Shown one piece after another: positions 23,206 through 30,731 of a stretch of DNA of 36,552 nucleotides. Within the stretch, counting starts at the first letter, position 1. Every line of letters starts with the position of its first letter. The position numbers were made by a program, and so were the translations under genes. The notes beneath the pieces are model-generated. The model was not told the origin of the DNA. It did no database searches and saw nothing but the letters and a program-made list of their open reading frames with translations. This stretch comes from Thermoleophilia bacterium (GTDB lineage: Bacteria; Actinomycetota; Thermoleophilia; Gaiellales; JAICJC01): positions 1 to 36,552 of the forward strand of contig JAICJM010000013.1 of NCBI GenBank assembly GCA_025928435.1, in the 5' to 3' direction.

Positions 23206-23239
23206 GGGGCCAGGCTCCGCGACCGCGGGGACTGTCCCC
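23206..23239. repeat. Palindromic repeat, degenerate left arm (copy 3)
   Basis: Left arm GGGGCCAGGCTCC (23206-23218) is diverged; the loop GCGACCGC and right arm GGGGACTGTCCCC (23227-23239) are identical to copy 2. The two lie in tandem 14 nt apart, suggesting duplication followed by decay of one arm. The unit ends 22 nt before the -10 box of the next gene. Confidence 0.8.
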
Positions 23240-23261
23240 GGTTGTCGGTGCCCGGTTCCGG

Positions 23262-23267
23262 TAGGCT
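23262..23267 (+). promoter_or_regulatory. -10 box TAGGCT of the cysteine hydrolase gene
   Basis: TAGGCT ends 7 nt before the GTG at 23275, fitting a leaderless mRNA. Palindromic repeat copy 3 borders the -35 position. Confidence 0.5.
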
Positions 23268-23274
23268 CATCGCC

Positions 23275-23829
23275 GTGACCAGAGCTCTTGTGATCGTCGA
23301 CATCCAGAACGACTACTTCCCGGGCGGGCGCAACCCGCTCGAGGGGCCCGAGGGGGCGGCCGCGAACGCCCGCGAGCTGCTCGACGCGTTCCGCGCCTCC
23401 GGCGAGCCGCTCGTCCACATCCAGCACGCCTGGGACGCGCCCGACGCCGAGTACCTGCAGCCGGGCACGCCAGGGTTCGAGATCAACGACGCCGTCCGGC
23501 CCGCGGAGGGCGAGACGGTCATCCGGAAGGAGAACCCGAACAGCTTCCTCGACACGCCCCTCGAGAAGCACCTGCGCGACCGGGGCGTGGACGCCCTGGT
23601 GGTGTGCGGGATGATGACCTCGATGTGCGTCGACGCGACCGTGCGGGCCGCGGCCGACCTCGGCTTCGCGACGACGGTCGTCCACGACGCCTGCGCGACG
23701 ATGCCGCTCGAGTTCGGCGGCCGGGCGGTGCCCGCGGCCGACGTCCATACGGCCTTCATCGCCGCGCTGGGCGACGGCTACGCCGAGGTGGTCTCGACGG
23801 CCGACGTGGCCGCCACAGCCTCTCGGTAG
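23275..23829 (+). CDS. Isochorismatase-like cysteine hydrolase
   Basis: Cysteine hydrolase of the isochorismatase/nicotinamidase fold; substrate unknown. 184 aa. The catalytic triad is visible: D9 in LVIVDIQNDY, K85 in RKENPNSF, and C118 in GMMTSMCVDATVRAA, with the family's following helix and VVHDACAT. The small size and absence of an aryl-carrier domain argue against EntB. Nicotinamidase is possible, but the expected metal-binding His cluster after Asp 50 is not obvious. GTG 23275 is supported by the TAGGCT box 7 nt upstream. The TAG stop is shared with the -10 box of def. Confidence 0.9.
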   Translation: MTRALVIVDIQNDYFPGGRNPLEGPEGAAANARELLDAFRASGEPLVHIQHAWDAPDAEYLQPGTPGFEINDAVRPAEGETVIRKENPNSFLDTPLEKHLRDRGVDALVVCGMMTSMCVDATVRAAADLGFATTVVHDACATMPLEFGGRAVPAADVHTAFIAALGDGYAEVVSTADVAATASR

Positions 23830-23832
23830 GAT
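23827..23832 (+). promoter_or_regulatory. -10 box TAGGAT of def, overlapping the upstream stop
   Basis: TAGGAT ends 7 nt before the def ATG at 23840; its TAG is the stop codon of the cysteine hydrolase gene. Leaderless spacing. Confidence 0.5.
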
Positions 23833-23839
23833 TCCGCGC

Positions 23840-24460
23840 ATGGCGGATGCCGAGACCGAGGCGACGACCGAAGCCGCGACCGAGATCGAACCCGAGCTGA
23901 CTCCCGAGGAGGAGGCTGCCCGGGAGCGCGCCCGCGAGCGGGAGCGGCGCGAGCACCACGCGATGGCGATGCGGCTCGTGCGCCAGTATCCCGATCCGGC
24001 GCTGCGGGTCGCGGCGACCGCGATCTCCGAGGTCGACGACGACGTCCGCGGCCTGGTCGAGCGGATGGCAGACATCATGCGCCGCTCGCACGGCGTGGGT
24101 CTGGCGGCGCCCCAGATCGGCGTCATGCGGCGGGTGTTCGTGTACCGCACCGGCGCCGAAGACCCCGTCCGCGCGCTGATCAACCCCGAGCTCTCCGTCC
24201 GCTCGGACGAGACCGAGGTCGACACCGAGGGCTGCCTGTCGCTGCTCGGAGGCGAGGTGACGGTGCCCGTCGAGCGCCACGAGCGCGTCGTCGCCCGCGG
24301 CCTCGACGAGGCGGGCGAGCCGGTCGAGGTGGAGGCCGAGGGCCTCGAGGCGCGGGTGATCCAGCACGAGCTCGACCACCTGGACGGCGTCCTGATCATC
24401 GACCGGGCGCCGAAGGAGGATCGCCGCGCGGCTCTGAAGGAGCTGCGCCTGAAGGCGTGA
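23840..24460 (+). CDS. def: Peptide deformylase with charged N-terminal extension
   Basis: Removes formyl from nascent N-terminal methionine. 206 aa. All three motifs are intact: GVGLAAPQIG (from G85), EGCLS (C132) and QHELDHLDG (H176, E177, H180). The first ~45 residues are an extra, highly charged segment rich in Glu/Thr/Ala and then Arg (TEATTEAATEIEPELTPEEE...RERERR) before the usual start (RLVRQYPDPALR). ATG 23840 is favoured by the TAGGAT box 7 nt upstream; starting at an internal ATG near residue 42 would restore the normal length. The stop overlaps the GTG of fmt. Confidence 0.96.
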   Translation: MADAETEATTEAATEIEPELTPEEEAARERARERERREHHAMAMRLVRQYPDPALRVAATAISEVDDDVRGLVERMADIMRRSHGVGLAAPQIGVMRRVFVYRTGAEDPVRALINPELSVRSDETEVDTEGCLSLLGGEVTVPVERHERVVARGLDEAGEPVEVEAEGLEARVIQHELDHLDGVLIIDRAPKEDRRAALKELRLKA

Positions 24461-25335
24461 GGATCGCGTTCTTCGGCACGTCGGCGTTCGCCGCCGGCGC
24501 GCTCGAGCGCCTTGTGCGCGAGGACGGGATCGATGTTGCGGTCGTCGTGTCGCAGCCCGACCGCCGCGCCGGTCGCGGGCGCAGGGCGGCGACTCCGGCG
24601 GCGGCCGTCACGGCCCGCGGGCTGGGACTGCCGGTGGTGCAGGAGGAGCGCGCGAGCGAGCGCCCGCCCGACGTCGAGGCCGGGGCCGTGGTCGCGTTCG
24701 GCCAGATCCTGCGCCCACCGCTGCTCGGCGCCTATCCGCTCTACAACCTGCACCCGTCGCTGCTCCCGCGCTGGCGGGGCGCCGCCCCGATCGAGCGCGC
24801 GATCATGGCCGGCGACCGCGAGACCGCGGCAGCCGTGATCGAGCTGGTCGCCGAGCTCGACGCCGGGCCGGTCCACGGCCTCGAGCGGTTCCCGATCGGC
24901 CCTGGGGACGACGCCGGCGCCGTCGCCGGGCGGGCGCTCGACCTGGGCGTGCCGCTCCTGGCCGCGGCGCTGCGGGGCGAGACGTCCGGGCACGCACAGG
25001 AGGGCGAGCCGACCTACGCGCACCGGATCGGCCCGGACGACCGCCGCATCGACTGGTCGCGGCCCGCCGCGGAGATCGCCGACCGCGTGCGCGCGCTCTC
25101 GCCGCACATCGGCGCCCGGGCGGAGATCGACGGGCTGCCCGTGACGGTGTGGCGGGCGGCCGCCGCCGCGGGCGAGGGGACGGCCGGCGCCGTGACCGCC
25201 GCCGGCGGGTCGCTGCGGATCGGCACGGGCGCGGGGGTCGTCGAGGTGCGTGAGCTGCAGCCGGCCGGGAAGCGGCGGATGACCGCGGCCGAGTTCCTGC
25301 GCGGCCGCCAGACACCTCCGGCCCGGGCGACGTGA
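24457..25335 (+). CDS. fmt: Methionyl-tRNA formyltransferase
   Basis: Formylates initiator Met-tRNA using 10-formyl-THF. 292 aa, slightly short. Seen: the N-terminal IAFFGTSAFAAGAL, catalytic N97 and H99 in NLHPSLLPRWRGAAPI, D135 in ELDAGPV, and a C-terminal domain ending in the RELQPAGKRRMTAAEFLRG signature. GTG 24457 overlaps the def stop as GTGA, and the stop overlaps the rsmB GTG. The def-fmt-rsmB order is classic. Confidence 0.96.
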   Translation: MRIAFFGTSAFAAGALERLVREDGIDVAVVVSQPDRRAGRGRRAATPAAAVTARGLGLPVVQEERASERPPDVEAGAVVAFGQILRPPLLGAYPLYNLHPSLLPRWRGAAPIERAIMAGDRETAAAVIELVAELDAGPVHGLERFPIGPGDDAGAVAGRALDLGVPLLAAALRGETSGHAQEGEPTYAHRIGPDDRRIDWSRPAAEIADRVRALSPHIGARAEIDGLPVTVWRAAAAAGEGTAGAVTAAGGSLRIGTGAGVVEVRELQPAGKRRMTAAEFLRGRQTPPARAT

Positions 25336-26528
25336 GCGCCCGCCGCGCCGCCTACGAGGTCGTCCGGCGGACGTTCGAGGAGGGCGCCTACGCCGACCGC
25401 ATCTTCCCCGCCGAGGCCGACCGCGCGCGCCTCGACGAGCGCGACCGCCGGCTGGCCATGCGGCTCGCCTACGGCACCGTGCAGCGCGTGCGCACGCTCG
25501 ACCACGCCATGGCGACCCTCGCGTCGCGACCGCCAGACGACCTGCAGCCGACCCTGCGCGCGGCGCTCCGCGTCGGTGCCTACCAGCTGCTCTTCGCCGC
25601 CGGCATCCCCGCCCGCGCGGCCGTGAACGAGACCGTCGACCTGGCCAAGGCGGTGGCCGGCCGCCACACGGGGGGACTCGCGAACGCCGTCCTGCGCCGG
25701 GTCGCCGAAGCCGGCCCGGATTGGGTGGACGGCCTGCCGCCGGCCCTGCGCCACTCCTATCCCGACTGGGTGGCGCAGGAATGGGCCGAGATGCTGGGGC
25801 CGGAGGAGGCCGAGGCGCTGATGGCGGCCCAGAACGAGCCTCCGGAGCTCTCGGTGCGCGTGAACACCCTGCGGCCCGGCCCGCTCGACCTCGGCATCCC
25901 TACCCACGGCGACCCGGAGCTGCCCGAGGCGCTCGTGCTCGACGGGCCGTTCGACGTCGCGGCCAGCAGGGAGCTGGCCGAGGGCGCGATCTGGCCCCAG
26001 TCGCGCGGGTCGATGCTGCCCGCGCGCCTGCTCGCGCCCGAGCCGGGGATGCGCGTGCTCGACCTGTGCGCGGCCCCGGGCGGGAAGTCGGGCCAGCTGG
26101 CCGCCCTCATGGGCGACCGCGGCCGGCTCGTGTGCGTCGAGCGCCATCCCGGCCGCGCGGCCGCGCTCGGGCGAACGCTGGCGAGCCAGGGCGTCACCTG
26201 CGCCGAGGTGGCGGTCGTCGACGCGCTGGACTTTCGGGAGGACGGCTTCGACCGGATCCTGCTCGACCCGCCCTGCTCCGGCCTCGGCACCCTTGCGGGC
26301 CGCCCCGACGCCCGCTGGCGGCGCACACTCGAGGCCGCGCAGGAGGTGGCCGCCCTGCAGCGGCGCATGCTCGACCACGCCCGCGGGCTGCTCACGCCGG
26401 GCGGGCGGCTCGTCTACTCGGTGTGCACGATCCGCCGCGACGAGGGCGAGGGCGTCGTCCCCGGGGGCCGCCAGACGCTGCCCCACCGCGACGGCACGGA
26501 CGGGTTCTACGTGGCGGAGGCATCGTGA
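25332..26528 (+). CDS. rsmB: 16S rRNA (cytosine-5)-methyltransferase RsmB
   Basis: SAM-dependent methyltransferase for m5C in 16S rRNA. 398 aa: NusB-like RNA-binding domain (about 1-140; RRAAYEVVRRTFEEGAYAD, RVGAYQLLF, VNETVDLAK) and Rossmann methyltransferase with LDLCAAPGGKSGQLA, DPPCSGLGTLAGRPDARW (C315) and VYSVCTI with the nucleophile C365. After motif VI the protein goes almost directly to LPHRDGTDGFYVAEAS; the usual segment of roughly 25-40 residues between them is reduced to about ten. The catalytic residues are intact. GTG 25332 overlaps fmt. Confidence 0.94.
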   Translation: MSARRAAYEVVRRTFEEGAYADRIFPAEADRARLDERDRRLAMRLAYGTVQRVRTLDHAMATLASRPPDDLQPTLRAALRVGAYQLLFAAGIPARAAVNETVDLAKAVAGRHTGGLANAVLRRVAEAGPDWVDGLPPALRHSYPDWVAQEWAEMLGPEEAEALMAAQNEPPELSVRVNTLRPGPLDLGIPTHGDPELPEALVLDGPFDVAASRELAEGAIWPQSRGSMLPARLLAPEPGMRVLDLCAAPGGKSGQLAALMGDRGRLVCVERHPGRAAALGRTLASQGVTCAEVAVVDALDFREDGFDRILLDPPCSGLGTLAGRPDARWRRTLEAAQEVAALQRRMLDHARGLLTPGGRLVYSVCTIRRDEGEGVVPGGRQTLPHRDGTDGFYVAEAS

Positions 26529-26541
26529 CGGCGGCGGACGC

Positions 26542-26547
26542 TACAGT
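26542..26547 (+). promoter_or_regulatory. -10 box TACAGT of the rpe-rib operon
   Basis: TACAGT ends 7 nt before the rpe ATG at 26555, in the 26-bp gap after rsmB. It would make a leaderless operon mRNA and leaves no room for a riboswitch. Confidence 0.5.
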
Positions 26548-26554
26548 GGCGCCG

Positions 26555-27253
26555 ATGCGCTCCTGGCCGCACGACGTACGGGTCGCGCCGTCGATCCTCT
26601 CCGCCGACTTCGGCCGCATGCGCGAGCAGGTGCGGGAGGTGCTGGACGCCGGGGCGCGCGTGATCCACATCGACGTGATGGACGGCCACTTCGTGCCGGT
26701 GATCACGTTCGGGCCGAAGATGGTCGCCGACGTCGCCGAGACGATCCACGAGGGCGGCGGCTTCGCCGACGTCCACCTGATGATCGAGGCGCCCGAGCGG
26801 CACCTGGCGCAGTTCGCCGAGGCCGGCGCGGACAGCATCACGGTGCACGTCGAGACCTGCCCGCACCTGCACTACACGCTGCAGATGATCCATGATCTCG
26901 GCTGCCGGGCCGGTGTCACCCTGAACCCGGCGACGCCGGTCGAGGCGATCGCCGAGGCGGCCCGCTACGCCGACGTCCTCCTGTGCATGAGCGTGAACCC
27001 GGGCTGGGGCGGCCAGGGCTTCATCCCGGCGACGCTCGACCGGCTGCCGAAGATGCGCGCGCTCGCCTCGGAGCGCGAGGGCGTCGCCGTCGAGGTGGAC
27101 GGCGGCATCCACGACGCGACGATCGCCGACGCCCACGCGGCCGGCGCGAACATCCTCGTCGCCGGCTCGGCGATCTTCGGCGCCGCGAGCCCCGCCGACG
27201 CATACCGCGGGCTGGTCGAGCGGCTGGCGCTCGCCGGCGCTCGCTCCTCGTGA
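26555..27253 (+). CDS. rpe: Ribulose-phosphate 3-epimerase
   Basis: Interconverts ribulose 5-phosphate and xylulose 5-phosphate. 232 aa TIM barrel. Seen: VAPSILSADFGRM, HIDVMDGHFVPVITFGP, DVHLMIE, VTLNPATPVEAI, CMSVNPGWGGQGF and EVDGGIH, covering the metal- and phosphate-binding loops. ATG 26555 has the -10 box 7 nt upstream. Its stop overlaps the GTG of ribD. Ribulose 5-phosphate is a RibBA substrate, so placement at the head of the riboflavin operon makes metabolic sense (inference). Confidence 0.97.
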   Translation: MRSWPHDVRVAPSILSADFGRMREQVREVLDAGARVIHIDVMDGHFVPVITFGPKMVADVAETIHEGGGFADVHLMIEAPERHLAQFAEAGADSITVHVETCPHLHYTLQMIHDLGCRAGVTLNPATPVEAIAEAARYADVLLCMSVNPGWGGQGFIPATLDRLPKMRALASEREGVAVEVDGGIHDATIADAHAAGANILVAGSAIFGAASPADAYRGLVERLALAGARSS

Positions 27254-28305
27254 TCGACGCGGCCGCCCGCCGCCATCTCGCGCGCTGCTCCGAGCTGGCC
27301 GAGCGCGGCCGCCGCACCGCCGCCCCCAACCCGGTCGTGGGCGCGGTGATCGTCCGCGACGGCGCCGTCGTGGGGGAGGGCTGGCACGAGCGACCCGGCG
27401 GCGACCACGCCGAGGTGGTCGCGCTGCGCGCCGCCGGCGACGCCCGCGGGGCCACGATCTACGTCAGCCTCGAGCCCTGCAGCCACCACGGCCGCACACC
27501 GCCGTGCGCGGACGCGCTGATCGCCGCCGGCGTCGCCCGGGTGGTGACGGCCATGATCGACCCCACCCCCAAGGTCAACGGCGCCGGGGCCGCCCGGTTG
27601 CGTGACGCCGGCGTCGCCGTCGAGGTGGCGGGCGGGGAGATCGAGCGCGCGGCCCGGCGCCAGAACGCCTGGTGGCTCACGCTCGCCCTCCAGGGGCGGC
27701 CGCACGTGACCTACAAGGCGGCGATCAGCACGGACGGCCGCACCGCCTCGCCCGCGGGGCCGCGCTGGATCTCCTCGCCGCAGAGCCGGGCTGCGGTGCA
27801 CGAGCTGCGCGCCCAGGTCGGGGCGGTCGCGGTGGGCGTCGCGACGGCGCTCGCGGACGATCCGCTGCTGACGGCCCGCGATGTCGACCCGCCCGCCGAG
27901 CGCCAGCCCCTGCGCGTCGTGTTCGACCGCCGGGCACGGCTGCCGGCCGGGTCGCGGCTGGCGGCGAGCGCCGCGCCCGACGCTCCCGTGCTCGTCTTCG
28001 CCGCTCCCGGCGCGACGCCCGTCGCCGTGCCGCATGTCGAGACGGTTCCCGTCCCGTCGCCGGCCGAGGCGTTCGCCGAGCTCGGCCGGCGGCGGGTCGC
28101 GGCGCTCCTGCTCGAGGGCGGGGCGACGCTCGCGACGGCGTTCCTCGACGCCGGCCTGATCGACCGCGTGATGCTCTACCGGGCGCCGATCGAGCTCGGC
28201 GACGGGCCCGGGCTCTTCACCCGCGACATCGAGCTGCCGGAGCCGTGGAGCACCGCCCGGTCGGGCCCCGATATCCTCACCGTGACCGACCTGAGAGAGG
28301 CGTAG
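27250..28305 (+). CDS. ribD: Bifunctional riboflavin deaminase/reductase RibD
   Basis: Deaminates the GTP-derived pyrimidine and reduces its ribosyl group. 351 aa. N-terminal deaminase with zinc ligands H53 (HAE), C77 and C86 (PCSHHGRTPPC), and catalytic E55. C-terminal reductase domain from about residue 150 (VTYKAAISTDGRTA, RWISSPQSRA, LEGGATLATAFL, DRVMLYRAP). GTG 27250 overlaps the rpe stop. Four nt separate it from ribE. Confidence 0.96.
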   Translation: MIDAAARRHLARCSELAERGRRTAAPNPVVGAVIVRDGAVVGEGWHERPGGDHAEVVALRAAGDARGATIYVSLEPCSHHGRTPPCADALIAAGVARVVTAMIDPTPKVNGAGAARLRDAGVAVEVAGGEIERAARRQNAWWLTLALQGRPHVTYKAAISTDGRTASPAGPRWISSPQSRAAVHELRAQVGAVAVGVATALADDPLLTARDVDPPAERQPLRVVFDRRARLPAGSRLAASAAPDAPVLVFAAPGATPVAVPHVETVPVPSPAEAFAELGRRRVAALLLEGGATLATAFLDAGLIDRVMLYRAPIELGDGPGLFTRDIELPEPWSTARSGPDILTVTDLREA

Positions 28306-28309
28306 TCAC

Positions 28310-28927
28310 GTGTTCACCGGCATCGTCGGCGAGATGGGGACGATCGAGGCGATCTCCGCCAGCCCGGACGGCGCCCGCCTGCGGCTCTCGGCGCCCGACA
28401 CCGCGCCCGACTGCGCGATCGGAGACTCGGTGGCGATCGACGGCTGCTGCCTCACGGTCGTCGAGACGGGCGGGCGCGCGCTCGAGTTCGACGCCGTGGC
28501 CGAGACGCTGCGGCGGACGACGCTCGGGGGCCTGCGGCCCGGCGACCGGGTGAACGTCGAGGCGGCGATGCGCATGGGCGACCGGCTCGGCGGGCACTGG
28601 GTGCAGGGCCACGTCGACGGCGTGGGGGAGGTGACCGCGATCGAGCCGGACGGCGACGGCGTCCGGGTGACGTTCACGGCGCCCGAGGCCGTCGCCCGCT
28701 ACACGATCGAGAAGGGCTCGGTGTGCGTCGCCGGCGTCAGCCTGACCGTCGCGGCGTACGACGACGACCGGTTCACGGTCGCGCTCATCCCGCACACGCG
28801 CGCCGTGACGACGCTCGGCGCCCTCGCGCCGGGGACGCGCGTGAACCTCGAGGCCGACCTGGTCGGCAAGTACGTCGAGAAGCTGGTCGGCGGGGCCGCG
28901 CTGGTACCATCGAACGCGCCGCAATGA
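28310..28927 (+). CDS. ribE: Riboflavin synthase alpha subunit
   Basis: Dismutates two molecules of 6,7-dimethyl-8-ribityllumazine into riboflavin. 205 aa with the two similar lumazine-binding barrels: first MFTGIVGEMGTI...DSVAIDGCCLTV, second HWVQGHVDGVGEV...GSVCVAGVSLTV. GTG 28310 gives the invariant MFTGIV and has GAGAGG 9 nt upstream, one of the few clear Shine-Dalgarno sites here. The TGA overlaps the ATG of ribBA (ATGA). The symbol follows the actinobacterial/E. coli ribE (ribC) usage. Confidence 0.96.
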   Translation: MFTGIVGEMGTIEAISASPDGARLRLSAPDTAPDCAIGDSVAIDGCCLTVVETGGRALEFDAVAETLRRTTLGGLRPGDRVNVEAAMRMGDRLGGHWVQGHVDGVGEVTAIEPDGDGVRVTFTAPEAVARYTIEKGSVCVAGVSLTVAAYDDDRFTVALIPHTRAVTTLGALAPGTRVNLEADLVGKYVEKLVGGAALVPSNAPQ

Positions 28928-30216
28928 CCATGGATGCCGAATTCCTTCAGGCCTACCCTGACGTCGACGAGTCGGCGTTCGCGACCGTCGAGGAGGCGAT
29001 CGCGGAGATCCGGGCCGGGCGGATGGTGGTGGTGGTCGACTCGCCCGATCGCGAGAACGAGGGCGACCTCACGATCGCGGCCGACCACGTCTCGCCCGAG
29101 GCGATCAACTTCATGGCGAAGGAGGCGCGCGGGCTGATCTGCCTCGCGCTCGAGGAGAGCCGCTGCGACGAGCTCGGGCTCCACCCGATGACGAACCACA
29201 ACGAGGCGCCGCTGCGCACGGCGTTCACGGTCTCGGTCGAGGCCCGAAGCGGCGTCTCGACCGGCATCTCGGCCGCCGACCGGTCGCACACGATCAAGGT
29301 CGCGATCGACCCCGACGCCAAGCCCGGCGATCTCGTGCAGCCCGGCCATGTGTTCCCGCTGCGCGCCCGCGGCTACGGGGTGCTCGAGCGGATGGGGCAG
29401 ACCGAGGCCGCCGTCGACCTGGCCCGCCTGGCCGGGCTGACGCCGGCCGGGGTCATCTGCGAGATCATGAACGACGACGGGACGATGGCGCGGGTGCCCG
29501 ACCTGGCGACGTACTGCGCCCGGCACGGCCTCAAGATGATCACCGTCTCCGACCTCGTCGCCTACCGCCGCCGCACCGAGCGGCTGGTCGAGCGGATCGC
29601 CATCGCCGACATGCCCACCAAATACGGACCGTTCTCGGCGTACGGCTACCGGTCGGTGATCGACGGCCAGCAGCACGTCGCGCTCGTCTGCGGCGACGTC
29701 GACGGGGCGAAGGACGTGCTCGTCCGCGTCCACTCGGAGTGCCTGACCGGCGACGTCTTCGGCTCGTTCCGGTGCGACTGCGGCGAGCAGCTCGACCGGG
29801 CGATGTCGCAGATCGCGCAGGAGGGGACGGGCGTCCTCCTGTACCTGGCCCAGGAGGGGCGCGGGATCGGCCTCCTGAACAAGCTGCGCGCGTACGAGCT
29901 GCAGGAGCAGGGCTACGACACGGTCGACGCCAACGTGCACCTCGGCTTCCCGGTCGACTCGCGCGACTACAGCGTCGGGTACCAGATCCTGGCCGACCTC
30001 GGCCTGACGTCGATCCGCGTCCTCACGAACAATCCGCGCAAGCTGGAGGGACTCGAGGGGTACGGGCTGACGGTCACCGAGCAGCTGCCGATCGAGGCCG
30101 AGCCGAACACGTTCAACGCCGAGTACCTGCGCACGAAGCGCGAGCGGATGGGCCACATCCTGCACCACCAGGGCCTGCGCCTCGACGAGGACACGCCTCC
30201 GGAGCCGCCCCGGTGA
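28924..30216 (+). CDS. ribBA: Bifunctional DHBP synthase / GTP cyclohydrolase II
   Basis: N-terminal RibB domain makes 3,4-dihydroxybutanone 4-phosphate from ribulose 5-phosphate; C-terminal RibA opens GTP. 430 aa. RibB: DRENEGDLTIAADHV (E44, E46), CLALEESRCDELGL, HVFPLRARGYGVLER, GLTPAGVICEIMNDDG. RibA from about residue 222: zinc ligands C273, C284, C286 (ECLTGDVFGS...RCDCGEQ), LLYLAQEGRGIGLLNKL, LTNNPRKL. ATG 28924 is taken because it overlaps the ribE stop; ATG 28930 is two codons later. The stop overlaps the ribH GTG. Confidence 0.97.
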   Translation: MTMDAEFLQAYPDVDESAFATVEEAIAEIRAGRMVVVVDSPDRENEGDLTIAADHVSPEAINFMAKEARGLICLALEESRCDELGLHPMTNHNEAPLRTAFTVSVEARSGVSTGISAADRSHTIKVAIDPDAKPGDLVQPGHVFPLRARGYGVLERMGQTEAAVDLARLAGLTPAGVICEIMNDDGTMARVPDLATYCARHGLKMITVSDLVAYRRRTERLVERIAIADMPTKYGPFSAYGYRSVIDGQQHVALVCGDVDGAKDVLVRVHSECLTGDVFGSFRCDCGEQLDRAMSQIAQEGTGVLLYLAQEGRGIGLLNKLRAYELQEQGYDTVDANVHLGFPVDSRDYSVGYQILADLGLTSIRVLTNNPRKLEGLEGYGLTVTEQLPIEAEPNTFNAEYLRTKRERMGHILHHQGLRLDEDTPPEPPR

Positions 30217-30731
30217 GCGAGGAGGGCGCGGGCACGCTCACGGTGCCCGCCGGCTGCCACGCGGTCACCGCTGCGCCGATGGCCGGGATGGACGTCGCGG
30301 TCGTGGCGTCGCGGTACAACGCAGGGATCGTCCAGAAGCTGCTGGACGGCGCGATCGACCGGCTGGTCGAGCGCGGCATCGCGCGCGACCGGATCACCAT
30401 CGTCTTCGTCCCGGGCGCCTGGGAGCTGCCGCTCGCATGCCGCCGGCTCGCCGAGGCGGGCGGCCACCAGGCGGTCGTCGCACTCGGCTGCGTCGTCCGC
30501 GGCGGGACGCCGCACTTCGAGTACGTGTGCCAGGAGGCGTCGCGGGGCGTGATCCAGGCCTCGCTCGACACGGGCCTGCCCGTCAGCTTCGGGCTCCTGA
30601 CGACGGACACGATGCACCAGGCCGAGGAGCGCGCCGGCGGCCCGCACGGGAACAAGGGCGCCGAGGCGGCCGACGCGGCCGTCGACATGGCCCAGCTCAT
30701 GCGCGCGCTCCCGCGCGGCCGCCGTATGTGA
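30213..30731 (+). CDS. ribH: 6,7-dimethyl-8-ribityllumazine synthase
   Basis: Condenses the pyrimidine from RibD/phosphatase with the RibB product; forms capsid-like oligomers in many bacteria. 172 aa. Seen: VVASRYNAGIV, FVPGAWELPLA (usually PGAFE; Trp here), ALGCVVRGGTPHFEYVCQEASRGV with the catalytic His in TPHFEY, and SFGLLTTDTMHQAEERAGG...NKGAEAA. GTG 30213 gives a 20-residue N-terminal extension before the fold. Its stop overlaps the GTG of the next gene. Confidence 0.96.
   Translation: MSEEGAGTLTVPAGCHAVTAAPMAGMDVAVVASRYNAGIVQKLLDGAIDRLVERGIARDRITIVFVPGAWELPLACRRLAEAGGHQAVVALGCVVRGGTPHFEYVCQEASRGVIQASLDTGLPVSFGLLTTDTMHQAEERAGGPHGNKGAEAADAAVDMAQLMRALPRGRRM

Noticed and set aside
23158..23239. 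CRISPR-like array
   Set aside because: Only two palindromic units with a 14-nt gap and no spacers of normal size; it belongs to the dispersed palindrome family.
28905..28910. TACCAT inside ribE as a promoter for ribBA
   Set aside because: It is 13 nt from the ATG, inside a coding region, and ribBA is already coupled to ribE by ATGA; evidence too weak.
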